Source of the DNA: Savagea sp.
Lineage (GTDB): Bacteria; Bacillota; Bacilli; Bacillales_A; Planococcaceae
Length of the DNA stretch: 52,314 nt
NCBI GenBank assembly: GCA_030146155.1
Contig: JASLCF010000106.1
Location: 1-52,314, forward strand
Direction of reading: 5' to 3'
The position numbers and the translations under genes are program-made. A model generated the notes under the pieces. That model was not told where the DNA came from, searched no databases, and worked only from the letters and a program-made list of their open reading frames with translations. Each line of letters starts with the position of its first letter. Position 1 is the first letter of the stretch. This document shows, in pieces, positions 16,710-24,897 of the stretch.

Positions 16710-18478
16710 TGAAACGAACACATTATTGTGGAGAAGTCACAGAAAAACAAATTGGTGAAACGATTACTATACAAGGCTGGGTTCAAAAACGAAGAGACTT
16801 GGGTGGCTTGATTTTTGTAGACGTCCGTGACCGCACAGGTATCGTTCAAACTGTATTCAATCCAGAAGCAAATGAAGCCGCTTGGAAAGTAGCGGATAAG
16901 TTTAGAAATGAATTCGTAGTAGAAATCAAAGGGAAAGTAATCGAAAGAGAAGAAGCGCAAAAAAACCCTAAATTACCTACAGGCAACATTGAAATCCAAG
17001 CAGAAGAAGTTGCAATTGTGAACGAAGCTAAGAATCCTCCATTTATGATTGAAGATGAAACAGATGTAAGTGAAGAACTGCGTTTAAAATATCGTTACCT
17101 TGACTTAAGAAGACCTAAATTAGCAAACGTCTTTAAAATGCGTTCAGATATTACACGTACGGTTCGAAATTTTTTAGCTGATGAAGGATTTTTTGAAGTA
17201 GAAACGCCAATTTTAACGAAGTCTACTCCTGAAGGCGCAAGAGATTACTTAGTGCCTTCACGTGTACATGGTGGTGAATTTTACGCGTTACCTCAGTCTC
17301 CACAGTTATTTAAACAGATGTTAATGGTATCTGGATTCGATCGATACTTCCAAATCGCACGCTGTTTCCGTGATGAAGATTTACGTGCAGACCGTCAACC
17401 CGAATTCACTCAAATTGATATGGAAATGAGTTTCATGTCTATGGATGATATTTTAGAGATGAATGAACGTTTAATGAAGCAAATCATGAAAGATGTAAAA
17501 GGAATAGATATTGAAACACCTTTCAAACGAATGCCTTATGACGAAGCGATGTCACGTTTTGGTTCAGACAAACCAGATACACGTTTTGGAATGGAGTTAC
17601 AAGATGTCTCTGCTTTAGTAAAAGACTCTGCATTCAAAGTATTTTCAGGAGCTGTTGAAGCAGGCGGGCAAGTGAAAGCAATCGTAGTCAAAGACGGGGC
17701 TGAAGATTATTCACGAAAAGATATTGACGCATTAGGAGAATATGCAGCTAGGTATGGAGCTAAAGGATTAGCGTGGTTGAAAGTGACAGATGAAGGATTG
17801 AATGGTCCCATTAAAAAATTCTTCGAAGGAGAACCAGGAGACACTCTTGTTTCTGAATTGGGAGCCGAAGCGGGAGACTTAATTCTATTTGTTGCAGCGA
17901 AAAAGTCAGTCGTTGCAGATAGTTTGGGGGCACTTCGTCTTAAACTAGGAAAAGAACGTCAATTAATTGATACGACACAATTTAACTTCCTCTGGGTAGT
18001 AGATTGGCCGTTATTTGAATATGATGAAGAAGCAGAGCGTTTTGTAGCTGCACACCATCCGTTTACGATGCCACAAGATGTTCAAGAGTTGAAAACATCA
18101 CCTGAAACTGTACGCGCACAAGCTTATGACTTGGTATTGAATGGTTATGAATTAGGTGGCGGAAGTTTACGTATTTACCAGAGAGAAGTTCAAGAAACGA
18201 TGTTCAAAGCTTTAGGATTCAGTGAAGAAGAAGCGAAAGAACAATTTGGATTCTTGATGGAAGCATTTGAATACGGAACACCTCCACATGGTGGGATTGC
18301 ATTTGGCTTGGACCGCATTGTGATGTTGCTTTCAGGCTCATCCAATTTAAGAGATACAATTGCTTTCCCTAAAACTGCAAGTGCAAGTTGTTTACTGACA
18401 CAAGCACCAGATGTTGTGAGCGAGGCACAACTGAAAGAATTAAATATTCAATTGCAGAATACGCTTAAAAGTGAATGA
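16709..18478 (+). CDS. aspS: Aspartyl-tRNA synthetase
   Basis: A bacterial-type class II enzyme of 589 aa: N-terminal OB anticodon-binding domain (about 1-105, with GWVQKRRDLGGLIFVDVRDR), class II catalytic core with motif 2 FRDEDLRADRQPEF (about 217-230), the bacteria-specific GAD insertion (about 290-420) and motif 3 GIAFGLDRIVM (about 530-540). It is translationally coupled to hisS by a one-base overlap and shares its T-box. Whether it is discriminating or also charges tRNA-Asn cannot be settled from sequence alone. Confidence 0.97.
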   Translation: MKRTHYCGEVTEKQIGETITIQGWVQKRRDLGGLIFVDVRDRTGIVQTVFNPEANEAAWKVADKFRNEFVVEIKGKVIEREEAQKNPKLPTGNIEIQAEEVAIVNEAKNPPFMIEDETDVSEELRLKYRYLDLRRPKLANVFKMRSDITRTVRNFLADEGFFEVETPILTKSTPEGARDYLVPSRVHGGEFYALPQSPQLFKQMLMVSGFDRYFQIARCFRDEDLRADRQPEFTQIDMEMSFMSMDDILEMNERLMKQIMKDVKGIDIETPFKRMPYDEAMSRFGSDKPDTRFGMELQDVSALVKDSAFKVFSGAVEAGGQVKAIVVKDGAEDYSRKDIDALGEYAARYGAKGLAWLKVTDEGLNGPIKKFFEGEPGDTLVSELGAEAGDLILFVAAKKSVVADSLGALRLKLGKERQLIDTTQFNFLWVVDWPLFEYDEEAERFVAAHHPFTMPQDVQELKTSPETVRAQAYDLVLNGYELGGGSLRIYQREVQETMFKALGFSEEEAKEQFGFLMEAFEYGTPPHGGIAFGLDRIVMLLSGSSNLRDTIAFPKTASASCLLTQAPDVVSEAQLKELNIQLQNTLKSE

Positions 18479-18514
18479 TTGCAATCTAAAAAAGAGTATG
18501 ATAACTTATAAGTA

Positions 18515-18710
18515 GTAGCAAATCCTGAGGTGTACGTCAGAAACGATACAGTTTTGACCTACAATTATATCGTCAGGGAGCTTTACATTCATTTAGGGAT
18601 GACATGCCACGTCTAGTGGACGTCAAAAGTAAATGTGCGAGCACCCACCTGCTAAAATGCAGGCTCAAAACGATACAGTTTTCAACGGCACATTTGGGAT
18701 TTGTTTCTTT
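18515..18710 (+). ncRNA. ssrS: 6S RNA
   Basis: The position matches bsrA (6S-1 RNA) of B. subtilis, between aspS and the tcdA homologue. The ends can pair: CAAATCC (18519-18525) with GGATTTG (18697-18703). Inside are arms around a large bubble (GGGAGCTTTACATT near 18576 with AGTAAATGT near 18630) and an apical hairpin CCAC-GTCTA-GTGG (near 18608-18620). This is the long duplex with a central bubble that mimics an open promoter and binds RNA polymerase. A T-rich stretch follows the closing stem. The ends are estimates, and the promoter is not clear. Confidence 0.82.
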
Positions 18711-18729
18711 TATTACAGAATTAAATTCG

Positions 18730-18760
18730 ATCTCTCTCCATAGCGAGAGAGATTTTTATT
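18730..18760 (+). terminator. Terminator between 6S RNA and tcdA
   Basis: ATCTCTCTC (18730-18738) pairs perfectly with GAGAGAGAT (18745-18753) around CATAGC, followed by a T-run. It lies 18 bases before tcdA and can stop transcription of 6S RNA or aspS read-through. Confidence 0.8.
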
Positions 18761-18777
18761 TTAAATGAGGTGAAGGC

Positions 18778-19542
18778 ATGCTACATCAATTTTCTAGAAA
18801 TGAATTAGCGATTGGACAAGAAGGCTTAGAACTCTTAAAAAATACAACAGTCTTGGTCTTAGGGATTGGAGGGGTAGGATCTTTTGCCGCTGAATCACTT
18901 GCTCGTTCTGGAATCGGTAAATTAGTATTAGTCGATAAAGATACAGTGGATATTACAAATGTAAATCGTCAACTGGTTGCTACATTATCGACAATTGGTC
19001 GAGAAAAAGTAGCAGTGATGGAAGAACGCGTCAAAGATGTTAACCCTGATTGTGAAGTGATCGCCATTCACCAATTCTATACAGAAGAAAACTATGAGGA
19101 AATATTTGCCCATCAACCGGATTATGTGATTGATGCTTCAGATACTTTACAGTATAAAATTCATATTGCAGAGGAATGCATTCAAAGAAACATACCGATT
19201 ATATCAAGTATGGGCGCAGCGAATAAAATGGATCCTACTCGTTTTAAAATTGCAGATATTTCTAAAACACATACGGATCCATTAGCTAAAATCATTCGCG
19301 TTCGTTTAAGAAAAAAAGGAATAAGAAAAGGATTGCCTGTTGTTTTTAGTGATGAAAGTCCAATTGTTCAGAAAGCAGAAGTAGTGAAACATGTTGGCAA
19401 TGACCAAGCTGCTATTCGAAAAGCGCAATTACCACCGTCATCTAATGCTTTCGTACCATCTGTCGTAGGGTTGATTTGTACGAGTTGGGTAGTCAATTCA
19501 ATCATTAAAAATGTGCCAATTGAAAGAATCAGTGATAGATAG
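18778..19542 (+). CDS. tcdA: tRNA threonylcarbamoyladenosine dehydratase TcdA (YrvM)
   Basis: TcdA, an E1-like ATP-dependent enzyme, cyclises t6A at position 37 of ANN-decoding tRNAs to ct6A. The 254-aa protein has the Rossmann nucleotide site LGIGGVGS (about 28-35), the acidic/arginine segment DKDTVDITNVNRQ (about 53-65) and the C-terminal helix of the HesA/MoeB/ThiF family without a rhodanese domain. It sits directly after 6S RNA as yrvM does in B. subtilis. A sulfur-carrier adenylyltransferase (ThiF/MoeB) is the alternative, but there is no thiS or moaD nearby. ATG 18778 follows GAGGTG. Confidence 0.88.
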   Translation: MLHQFSRNELAIGQEGLELLKNTTVLVLGIGGVGSFAAESLARSGIGKLVLVDKDTVDITNVNRQLVATLSTIGREKVAVMEERVKDVNPDCEVIAIHQFYTEENYEEIFAHQPDYVIDASDTLQYKIHIAEECIQRNIPIISSMGAANKMDPTRFKIADISKTHTDPLAKIIRVRLRKKGIRKGLPVVFSDESPIVQKAEVVKHVGNDQAAIRKAQLPPSSNAFVPSVVGLICTSWVVNSIIKNVPIERISDR

Positions 19543-19547
19543 CCCTC

Positions 19548-19576
19548 TTGTCATATAGATTTGAAATTGCTACAAT
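19548..19576 (+). promoter_or_regulatory. Promoter of the cheV-like gene
   Basis: TTGTCA (19548-19553) and TACAAT (19571-19576) are separated by 17 bases, about 55 bases before the start codon. A second TATAAT at 19580-19585 lacks a -35 at the right distance. Confidence 0.5.
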
Positions 19577-19631
19577 AGGTATAATTACACACTAAAGTAT
19601 TGGCAATCAATCGAACATTACAGGAGGATGA

Positions 19632-20543
19632 ATGAATGTGGCAATGAACCATGGCATTTTATTAGAAAGTGGTACGAACGAATTAGAGATTATTGAATTT
19701 GAGATGGGTTTAAATAGTTACGGGATTAACGTCATCAAAGTTCGAGAAATTATTATGCCTATGGAGGTGACGCCAATTCCTCATGCACACCCAGCTATTG
19801 AAGGGATAATTCAATTACGTGGAGAGGTACTTCCTGTGATTAATATGGAAAAAGTAATGGGGTTACAACAGACTTTTACAAGTGATCAAGGTAAGTATAT
19901 TGTTGCTGCATTTAATAAACAACACGTTGTCTTTCATGTCCATGATGTGACTCAGATCCACCGTATTTCATGGGATCAAATTGAAAAACCCTCTGATATT
20001 TATACTGTGGAAAATTCACATGTGATAGGCGTAATTAAGCGTGCAAATGAAATGTTGCTCTTATTAGATTTCGAAAAAATTATTTTAGATATTAATCCAG
20101 ATACTGGAATAAGTGTAGAGGCAGTAAAAAAACTAGGGGAACGAGAGCGATCATCAAAACGGATTGTGATTGCAGAAGATTCTCCATTGTTGCGCAAATT
20201 ATTACACGATACATTGAACGAGGCAGGTTACTTCAACTTAGAGTTTTTTGAAAATGGCCGGGATGCTTTAGCTTATTTAGAATCTACATTGAATCAAGTA
20301 GGCGATATTACGAAAATGGTGCAACTCGTGATTACTGATATTGAAATGCCACAGATGGATGGTCATCATTTTACGAAGCGTATTCGTGAAAACAAAGGAT
20401 TGTCCGAGTTACCTGTTATTATTTTCTCATCATTAATTACTGACGACTTGAAACATAAGGGTGAAAGTGTAGGGGCGAATGATCAGGTGAGTAAACCTGA
20501 AATTGCGGAATTGGTCTTAAAAATTGACGAGTATATTTTATAA
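19632..20543 (+). CDS. cheV: Chemotaxis coupling protein CheV (CheW-receiver fusion)
   Basis: CheV couples chemoreceptors to CheA and takes part in adaptation through a receiver domain. The 303-aa protein, the same length as B. subtilis CheV, has a CheW domain (about 15-165; IEGIIQLRGEVLPVINMEKVMGL) and a response-regulator domain (about 175-303) with AEDSPLLRK, the phospho-acceptor Asp at about 236 in ITDIEMPQMDG, and a conserved Ser-Lys end (FSS...VSKPE). No other chemotaxis or flagellar gene is nearby; promoter and terminator make it a single-gene unit. AGGAGG is only four bases from ATG 19632, so an in-frame GTG at 19638 is a possible alternative start. Confidence 0.93.
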   Translation: MNVAMNHGILLESGTNELEIIEFEMGLNSYGINVIKVREIIMPMEVTPIPHAHPAIEGIIQLRGEVLPVINMEKVMGLQQTFTSDQGKYIVAAFNKQHVVFHVHDVTQIHRISWDQIEKPSDIYTVENSHVIGVIKRANEMLLLLDFEKIILDINPDTGISVEAVKKLGERERSSKRIVIAEDSPLLRKLLHDTLNEAGYFNLEFFENGRDALAYLESTLNQVGDITKMVQLVITDIEMPQMDGHHFTKRIRENKGLSELPVIIFSSLITDDLKHKGESVGANDQVSKPEIAELVLKIDEYIL

Positions 20544-20550
20544 ACACTGA

Positions 20551-20597
20551 ACGAGCCATCAGTTGAATTCATTTCGCTGATGGCTCGTTTTAATTTT
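20551..20597 (+). terminator. Terminator after cheV
   Basis: ACGAGCCATCAG (20551-20562) pairs perfectly with CTGATGGCTCGT (20577-20588) and is followed by a T-rich tract. The following 200 bases before the rarA stop contain no gene (see the degenerate repeat at 20624). Confidence 0.9.
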
Positions 20598-20623
20598 CAT
20601 GTTATAAGGAAGTAAACAAGCTA

Positions 20624-20760
20624 ATTGTATGGTGATTCCGTTCCAGTCGGACGAGTGAAAGCGACGGGCTATTTGGATACCTCTATCAAAAGAACCCGTT
20701 AATAAATCAGGTCTACCAACTTCCAAACGCGCCCTATAACCACCATACGCTCAAAAACTA
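20624..20760. repeat. Possible decayed copy of the dispersed intergenic repeat
   Basis: The segment near 20630-20665 (TGATTCCGTTCCAGTCGGAC, then a GCGACGGGC block) resembles the head of the repeat seen at 52253 and the version I recall from related genomes. Similarity is partial and the 3' limit is arbitrary. No open frame of note is present between cheV and rarA. Confidence 0.3.
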
Positions 20761-20794
20761 AAATTCTTCCCCACCATTATTTGGCAAAGAACCT

Positions 20795-22075
20795 TTATTT
20801 CTTTGAATGTTTTAGATGTTCATAAATTTTGCTCATGCGTACTTCTTCACCGGCTTGCACGGCTTGATAAAATCGTTTTCCTTTGAGTTCCTTAGGCAAA
20901 TATTCTTGGTCCACCCATCCACCAAATGTCCCTATCGGTGTATCGTGAGGATAGAGATACCCTCCATGTCCAAGTTCAGCACTCCCTGCATAATGTGTAT
21001 CTTTTAAATGATTAGGGATGTCTCCTGTTTTACCTTGATGGATGGCTTTTGTTGCACGGTCAACTGCTAAGTAAGCTGAGTTTGACTTTTCGGCTAGACA
21101 CATCAGTGCAACTGCGTTAGCAAGAGGAATACGCGCTTCAGGTAAACCGAGTCGTACTGCAGCTTCAGTTGCGGCCAACACTTGAGGTCCAATTTGTGGA
21201 GCGGCTAGCCCAATATCTTCATATGCCATAACAAGTAACCGGCGATTCACTGCGATTAAATCCCCATTTTCAAGCAGATGTGCTAAGTAATACATCGCTG
21301 CATCAATGTCACTGCCACGAACTGATTTTTGAAGGGCAGACAATAGATTATAGAAATGACTGCCTTTTTTATCACCAAATAAACCAATTCGTCCAATTAA
21401 TGAATCCAGCAACATATCATCTACATGTATTACGTCATCTATCCGATCACTTGCTTGGACAACTGATTCTAACAAGGTTAACGCTTTTCTAGCATCCCCA
21501 TTCACACTTTCTGAAATTCGTGTGAGTTGCTCGGGTTCGATGTGGATCTTTTGTTTACCAAGGCCTCTTTTTTCATCCGTTAAGGCACGTTGGAGTAAGA
21601 TCATCAAGTCCTCACTTGTTAATCGCTTGAGTTGTTTGATTTCACCCATACGTGAGCGGATAGCGGGGTTTACATCGTGAAACGGGTTTTCTGTTGTAGC
21701 TCCAATTAAGACAATCGAGCCGTTTTCTACATGAGGAAGCAATGTATCTTGTTGTAATTTATTAAAGCGATGAATTTCATCGAGGAATAAAATCACTTTT
21801 CCTTGTAAACGAGCTTCACCGACGATTTGTTCAATATCTTTTTTACCTGAAGTTGTCGCATTTAATGGATAAAAGGGTAAGTCAGTTGTCCCAGCAATTG
21901 CTGAGGCAAAAGAGGTTTTACCTACACCAGGTGGTCCATAAAGTAAAAGTGAAGGGATATGTCCTTTTTTGATTAATTGATATAATGCAGAATCTTTTGC
22001 GAGAATATGAGATTGACCAACCAGTTCATCGATTGTTCGAGGTCTCATCCGATAAGCGAGAGGTTCTCTTGACAT
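20795..22075 (-). CDS. rarA: Replication-associated recombination AAA+ ATPase RarA (MgsA/YrvN)
   Basis: RarA acts at stalled replication forks and is related to clamp-loader subunits. The 426-aa protein starts with REPLAYRMRPRTIDELVGQ, then Walker A GPPGVGKT (47-54), Walker B FLDEIHRFN, sensor 1 GATTENP, and the C-terminal tetramerisation region ending YLPKELKGKRFY. The frame extends back to 22153, but AAGGAAGTGAG precedes the ATG at 22075 and family members start there. It is convergent to cheV and divergent from cymR, matching yrvN of B. subtilis. Confidence 0.95.
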   Translation of the reverse strand: MSREPLAYRMRPRTIDELVGQSHILAKDSALYQLIKKGHIPSLLLYGPPGVGKTSFASAIAGTTDLPFYPLNATTSGKKDIEQIVGEARLQGKVILFLDEIHRFNKLQQDTLLPHVENGSIVLIGATTENPFHDVNPAIRSRMGEIKQLKRLTSEDLMILLQRALTDEKRGLGKQKIHIEPEQLTRISESVNGDARKALTLLESVVQASDRIDDVIHVDDMLLDSLIGRIGLFGDKKGSHFYNLLSALQKSVRGSDIDAAMYYLAHLLENGDLIAVNRRLLVMAYEDIGLAAPQIGPQVLAATEAAVRLGLPEARIPLANAVALMCLAEKSNSAYLAVDRATKAIHQGKTGDIPNHLKDTHYAGSAELGHGGYLYPHDTPIGTFGGWVDQEYLPKELKGKRFYQAVQAGEEVRMSKIYEHLKHSKK

Positions 22076-22170
22076 AGGCTCACTTCCTTTCTCAGCTAAG
22101 TATACATGAAAAAAAGACAGGAGACCATTGATTGAAGTCGAGTGAAAGCACAAGCAATTTGCAAGAAATA

Positions 22171-22179
22171 TGCTATACT
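22171..22179 (+). promoter_or_regulatory. Extended -10 promoter of the cymR operon
   Basis: TGCTATACT (22171-22179) is an extended -10 element. The hexamer at the -35 distance is weak (22151-22156). The region also separates the divergent rarA. Confidence 0.5.
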
Positions 22180-22210
22180 ATGTGAAGAAAATACGTAAGG
22201 AATGATCGGA

Positions 22211-22627
22211 TTGAAAATTTCAACAAGAGGCAGATATGGCTTGACCATTATCGTCCAATTAGGGCGTCATTATGGAGAGGGACCTGTGCCGCTTCGACAA
22301 ATCGCAGAACAATATGAATTATCAGAGGCTTATTTAGAACAATTAGTGAGACCTTTGAGAAAAGCAGGCATTGTAAAGAGCGTTCGCGGAGCACAAGGTG
22401 GATACGAATTAAATCGTGCCCCTCATTTCATTACAGCAGGTGATGTGATACGAGAAGTAGAAGGTCCGATTACAGTGGTAGATGAAATTGACCAACATCC
22501 TGTTGAACAAAAGAAGTTATGGTTATCATTGAGTGAAGCCATTCGTAAAGTATTGGATGAAACAACAATTGACCATTTATTAATTGAAGACGAAGCTATT
22601 GAAGATGGCTATATGTTCTACATTTAG
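22211..22627 (+). CDS. cymR: Rrf2-family cysteine metabolism repressor CymR
   Basis: In Firmicutes CymR, together with O-acetylserine thiol-lyase CysK, represses cysteine synthesis and sulfur-uptake genes when cysteine is plentiful. The 138-aa protein has the winged helix (about 1-80; KISTRGRYGLT, LSEAYLEQLV, SVRGAQGGYEL) and ends in YMFYI as B. subtilis CymR does. It lacks the three-cysteine iron-sulfur motif of IscR. AAGGA touches the ATG at 22202 and is nine bases from the TTG at 22211; the TTG gives the conserved MKIS start and is preferred. The gene heads the cymR-yrvO-mnmA cluster. Confidence 0.92.
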   Translation: MKISTRGRYGLTIIVQLGRHYGEGPVPLRQIAEQYELSEAYLEQLVRPLRKAGIVKSVRGAQGGYELNRAPHFITAGDVIREVEGPITVVDEIDQHPVEQKKLWLSLSEAIRKVLDETTIDHLLIEDEAIEDGYMFYI

Positions 22628-22644
22628 AAAGAAGGCAAATGACG

Positions 22645-23793
22645 ATGATTTATTTAGATTATGCTGCAACAACTCCTATGTCAAAAGAAGCTTTATCTAC
22701 TTATTGCAACGTTGCTGAATCGACAATTGGTAACCCTTCAAGTTTACATGGATTCGGAAGACGAGCTAAAAAAGTATTGAATACTGCTCGGCAAACAGTC
22801 GCTCAGGCACTGTCCGTAATGCCGAAGCAAATTATCTTTACATCTGGCGGAACAGAAGCTGACAACTTAGCCTTATTTGGCATTGCTCGTGGTCAAAAAA
22901 AGAAAGGTACACATCTTATCACGACTCAAATCGAACACCAGGCCGTTTTACAAAGTTTTAAACAGCTTGAACAAGAAGGGTTTGAAGTCACTTATTTAGC
23001 ACCAGATAAGGATGGGAAGGTTACCGTAGAACAAGTTGAGGCAGCCATTCGTCCAGAAACCATTCTCGTATCAATTATGACAGGTAATAATGAAACGGGT
23101 GTGTTGCAGCCGATTCATGCGATTGGACAACGATTAAAAGAGTCATCCATCCATTTTCATACGGATGCTGTACAGGCATTTGGAATGATTCCAATTGATT
23201 GTACAGACTGGCAAGTAGACAGTCTTTCGATTTCAAGTCATAAAATTAGTGGACCCAAAGGAGTAGGTGCGCTTTATATTAAAGAACCTAAATCACTGGA
23301 ACGTTTACAAGTCGGTGGGAATCAGGAATTTCAATTGCGCGGTGGAACTGAAAATTTACCAGCGATAGCAGCCTTTGCAACAGCGATTGAGCACATCGAT
23401 TGGACTGCAAGTGAGCGTTTTAAAAGTTATGAACAACAGCTCCTTTTGAATTTGGAACAATACGGAATCGATTATCAACAGATAGGTTGTGCTGATAAAT
23501 TGAACCACATTACCGCAATTTCATTTCCAAACGTACCACTTGATTTACTATTGATGAAATTAGATATGAAAGGTGTGGCGATTTCTAGTGGATCTGCATG
23601 TACTGCAGGCTCAGTCACCGCTTCACATGTCTTAGAAGCGATGTTTGGACAAGGGAGTAAAGAAAGTCAACATACAGTAAGACTAAGTTATGGCGTAGAA
23701 ACGACAAGCGATGAGATAGAGAAAGCATCGCACATCCTTGCAAGCGTAGTGAAAGAAATGCAAATGAAAGAAAAGAGTGAATCAAATGACTAA
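22645..23793 (+). CDS. yrvO: Cysteine desulfurase YrvO (tRNA thiolation partner of MnmA)
   Basis: A PLP enzyme that takes sulfur from cysteine. The 382-aa protein has the PLP lysine at about residue 200 in SSHKISGPKG and the sulfur-accepting Cys at about 319 in SSGSACTAGS, as in NifS/IscS enzymes. Lying between cymR and mnmA and overlapping mnmA by eight bases, it corresponds to B. subtilis YrvO, which hands sulfur directly to MnmA for 2-thiouridine. An ATG at 22639 is too close to the GAAGG site; 22645 has nine-base spacing. General iron-sulfur supply would normally come from SufS encoded elsewhere. Confidence 0.93.
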   Translation: MIYLDYAATTPMSKEALSTYCNVAESTIGNPSSLHGFGRRAKKVLNTARQTVAQALSVMPKQIIFTSGGTEADNLALFGIARGQKKKGTHLITTQIEHQAVLQSFKQLEQEGFEVTYLAPDKDGKVTVEQVEAAIRPETILVSIMTGNNETGVLQPIHAIGQRLKESSIHFHTDAVQAFGMIPIDCTDWQVDSLSISSHKISGPKGVGALYIKEPKSLERLQVGGNQEFQLRGGTENLPAIAAFATAIEHIDWTASERFKSYEQQLLLNLEQYGIDYQQIGCADKLNHITAISFPNVPLDLLLMKLDMKGVAISSGSACTAGSVTASHVLEAMFGQGSKESQHTVRLSYGVETTSDEIEKASHILASVVKEMQMKEKSESND

Positions 23794-24892
23794 ACAAAAA
23801 AGAGTAGTATTAGGAATGAGCGGTGGCGTGGACTCTTCAGTTGCGGCTCATTTATTACTAGAACAAGGTTATGAAGTAATCGGTGTTTTTATGAAAAACT
23901 GGGATGACTCTGAGGATTCTGAGTTTTGTTCAGCGACTGAAGATTTTGAAGATGTAGTAGCAGTTGCAGAACAATTAAATATTCCTTATTACTCTGTGAA
24001 CTTTGAGAAACAATATTGGGACAATGTATTTGAGTATTTTTTAGATGAATATCGCAAAGGACGTACCCCTAATCCGGATGTCATGTGTAATAAAGAAATT
24101 AAATTCAAAGCGTTTTTAGACTATGCCATGAGCTTAGATGCAGACTATGTCGCGATGGGGCATTATGCGCAAGTTGAACGCACGCCAGATGGTGTAAAAA
24201 TGTTAAGAGGTGTAGATACAAATAAAGACCAAACTTACTTTCTTAATCAATTAACACAAGCACAATTAGAGAAAACATTATTTCCACTTGGTCACTTAGA
24301 AAAGTCAGAAGTAAGAGCCATTGCAGAACAACAAGGTTTGAAAACAGCTAAGAAAAAAGATTCTACAGGCATTTGCTTTATTGGTGAACGTGATTTCAAA
24401 GAATTTCTCGGTCAATTTTTACCCGCACAACCAGGGAAGATGAAAACGATGGATGGACAAGTGATGGGGAAACATGACGGCTTAATGTACTACACATTAG
24501 GACAAAGACATGGTTTAGGAATAGGTGGAGCAGGTGAACCATGGTTTGTAGTAGGAAAAGACCTAGAAAACAATGATTTACTCGTCGGTCAAGGTTTTCA
24601 TCACGATGCTTTGTATTCCAATGCGTTAACAGCTATTGATGTGAATTGGATGACGCCAAGTGACTTACCCGAGACATTTACTTGTACAGCTAAATTTAGA
24701 TATCGTCAACCTGATACAGAAGTGACCGTACACAGAAATGCAGAAGGTAAGGTTGAAGTAGTGTTCGCTGAGCCTGTTCGAGCAATCACTCCGGGACAAG
24801 CAGTTGTCTTTTATGATGGAATGGAATGCTTAGGTGGCGGAACAATTGATGAAGTTTTTAAAGAAGGTAAAAAATTAAATTACGTAGGGTGA
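23786..24892 (+). CDS. mnmA: tRNA-specific 2-thiouridylase MnmA
   Basis: MnmA adenylates and thiolates U34 of tRNAs for Glu, Gln and Lys using sulfur from YrvO. The 368-aa protein has the PP-loop SGGVDSS (12-18), the catalytic Cys101 in MCNKEIKF and the partner Cys197 in TGICFIGERDF, then the central and beta-barrel domains (LGQRHGLGIGG). GTG at 23777 is in frame, but ATG 23786 fits the AAGAG site better. It overlaps yrvO, and its stop lies six bases before the next start, so the genes form a tight operon. Confidence 0.96.
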   Translation: MTKQKRVVLGMSGGVDSSVAAHLLLEQGYEVIGVFMKNWDDSEDSEFCSATEDFEDVVAVAEQLNIPYYSVNFEKQYWDNVFEYFLDEYRKGRTPNPDVMCNKEIKFKAFLDYAMSLDADYVAMGHYAQVERTPDGVKMLRGVDTNKDQTYFLNQLTQAQLEKTLFPLGHLEKSEVRAIAEQQGLKTAKKKDSTGICFIGERDFKEFLGQFLPAQPGKMKTMDGQVMGKHDGLMYYTLGQRHGLGIGGAGEPWFVVGKDLENNDLLVGQGFHHDALYSNALTAIDVNWMTPSDLPETFTCTAKFRYRQPDTEVTVHRNAEGKVEVVFAEPVRAITPGQAVVFYDGMECLGGGTIDEVFKEGKKLNYVG

Positions 24893-24897
24893 AAAGA

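Noticed and set aside
16472..16960. 162-aa minus-strand open frame across the hisS-aspS junction
   Set aside because: It is antisense to two synthetase genes, Cys/Ser/Phe-rich low complexity, with no start signal.
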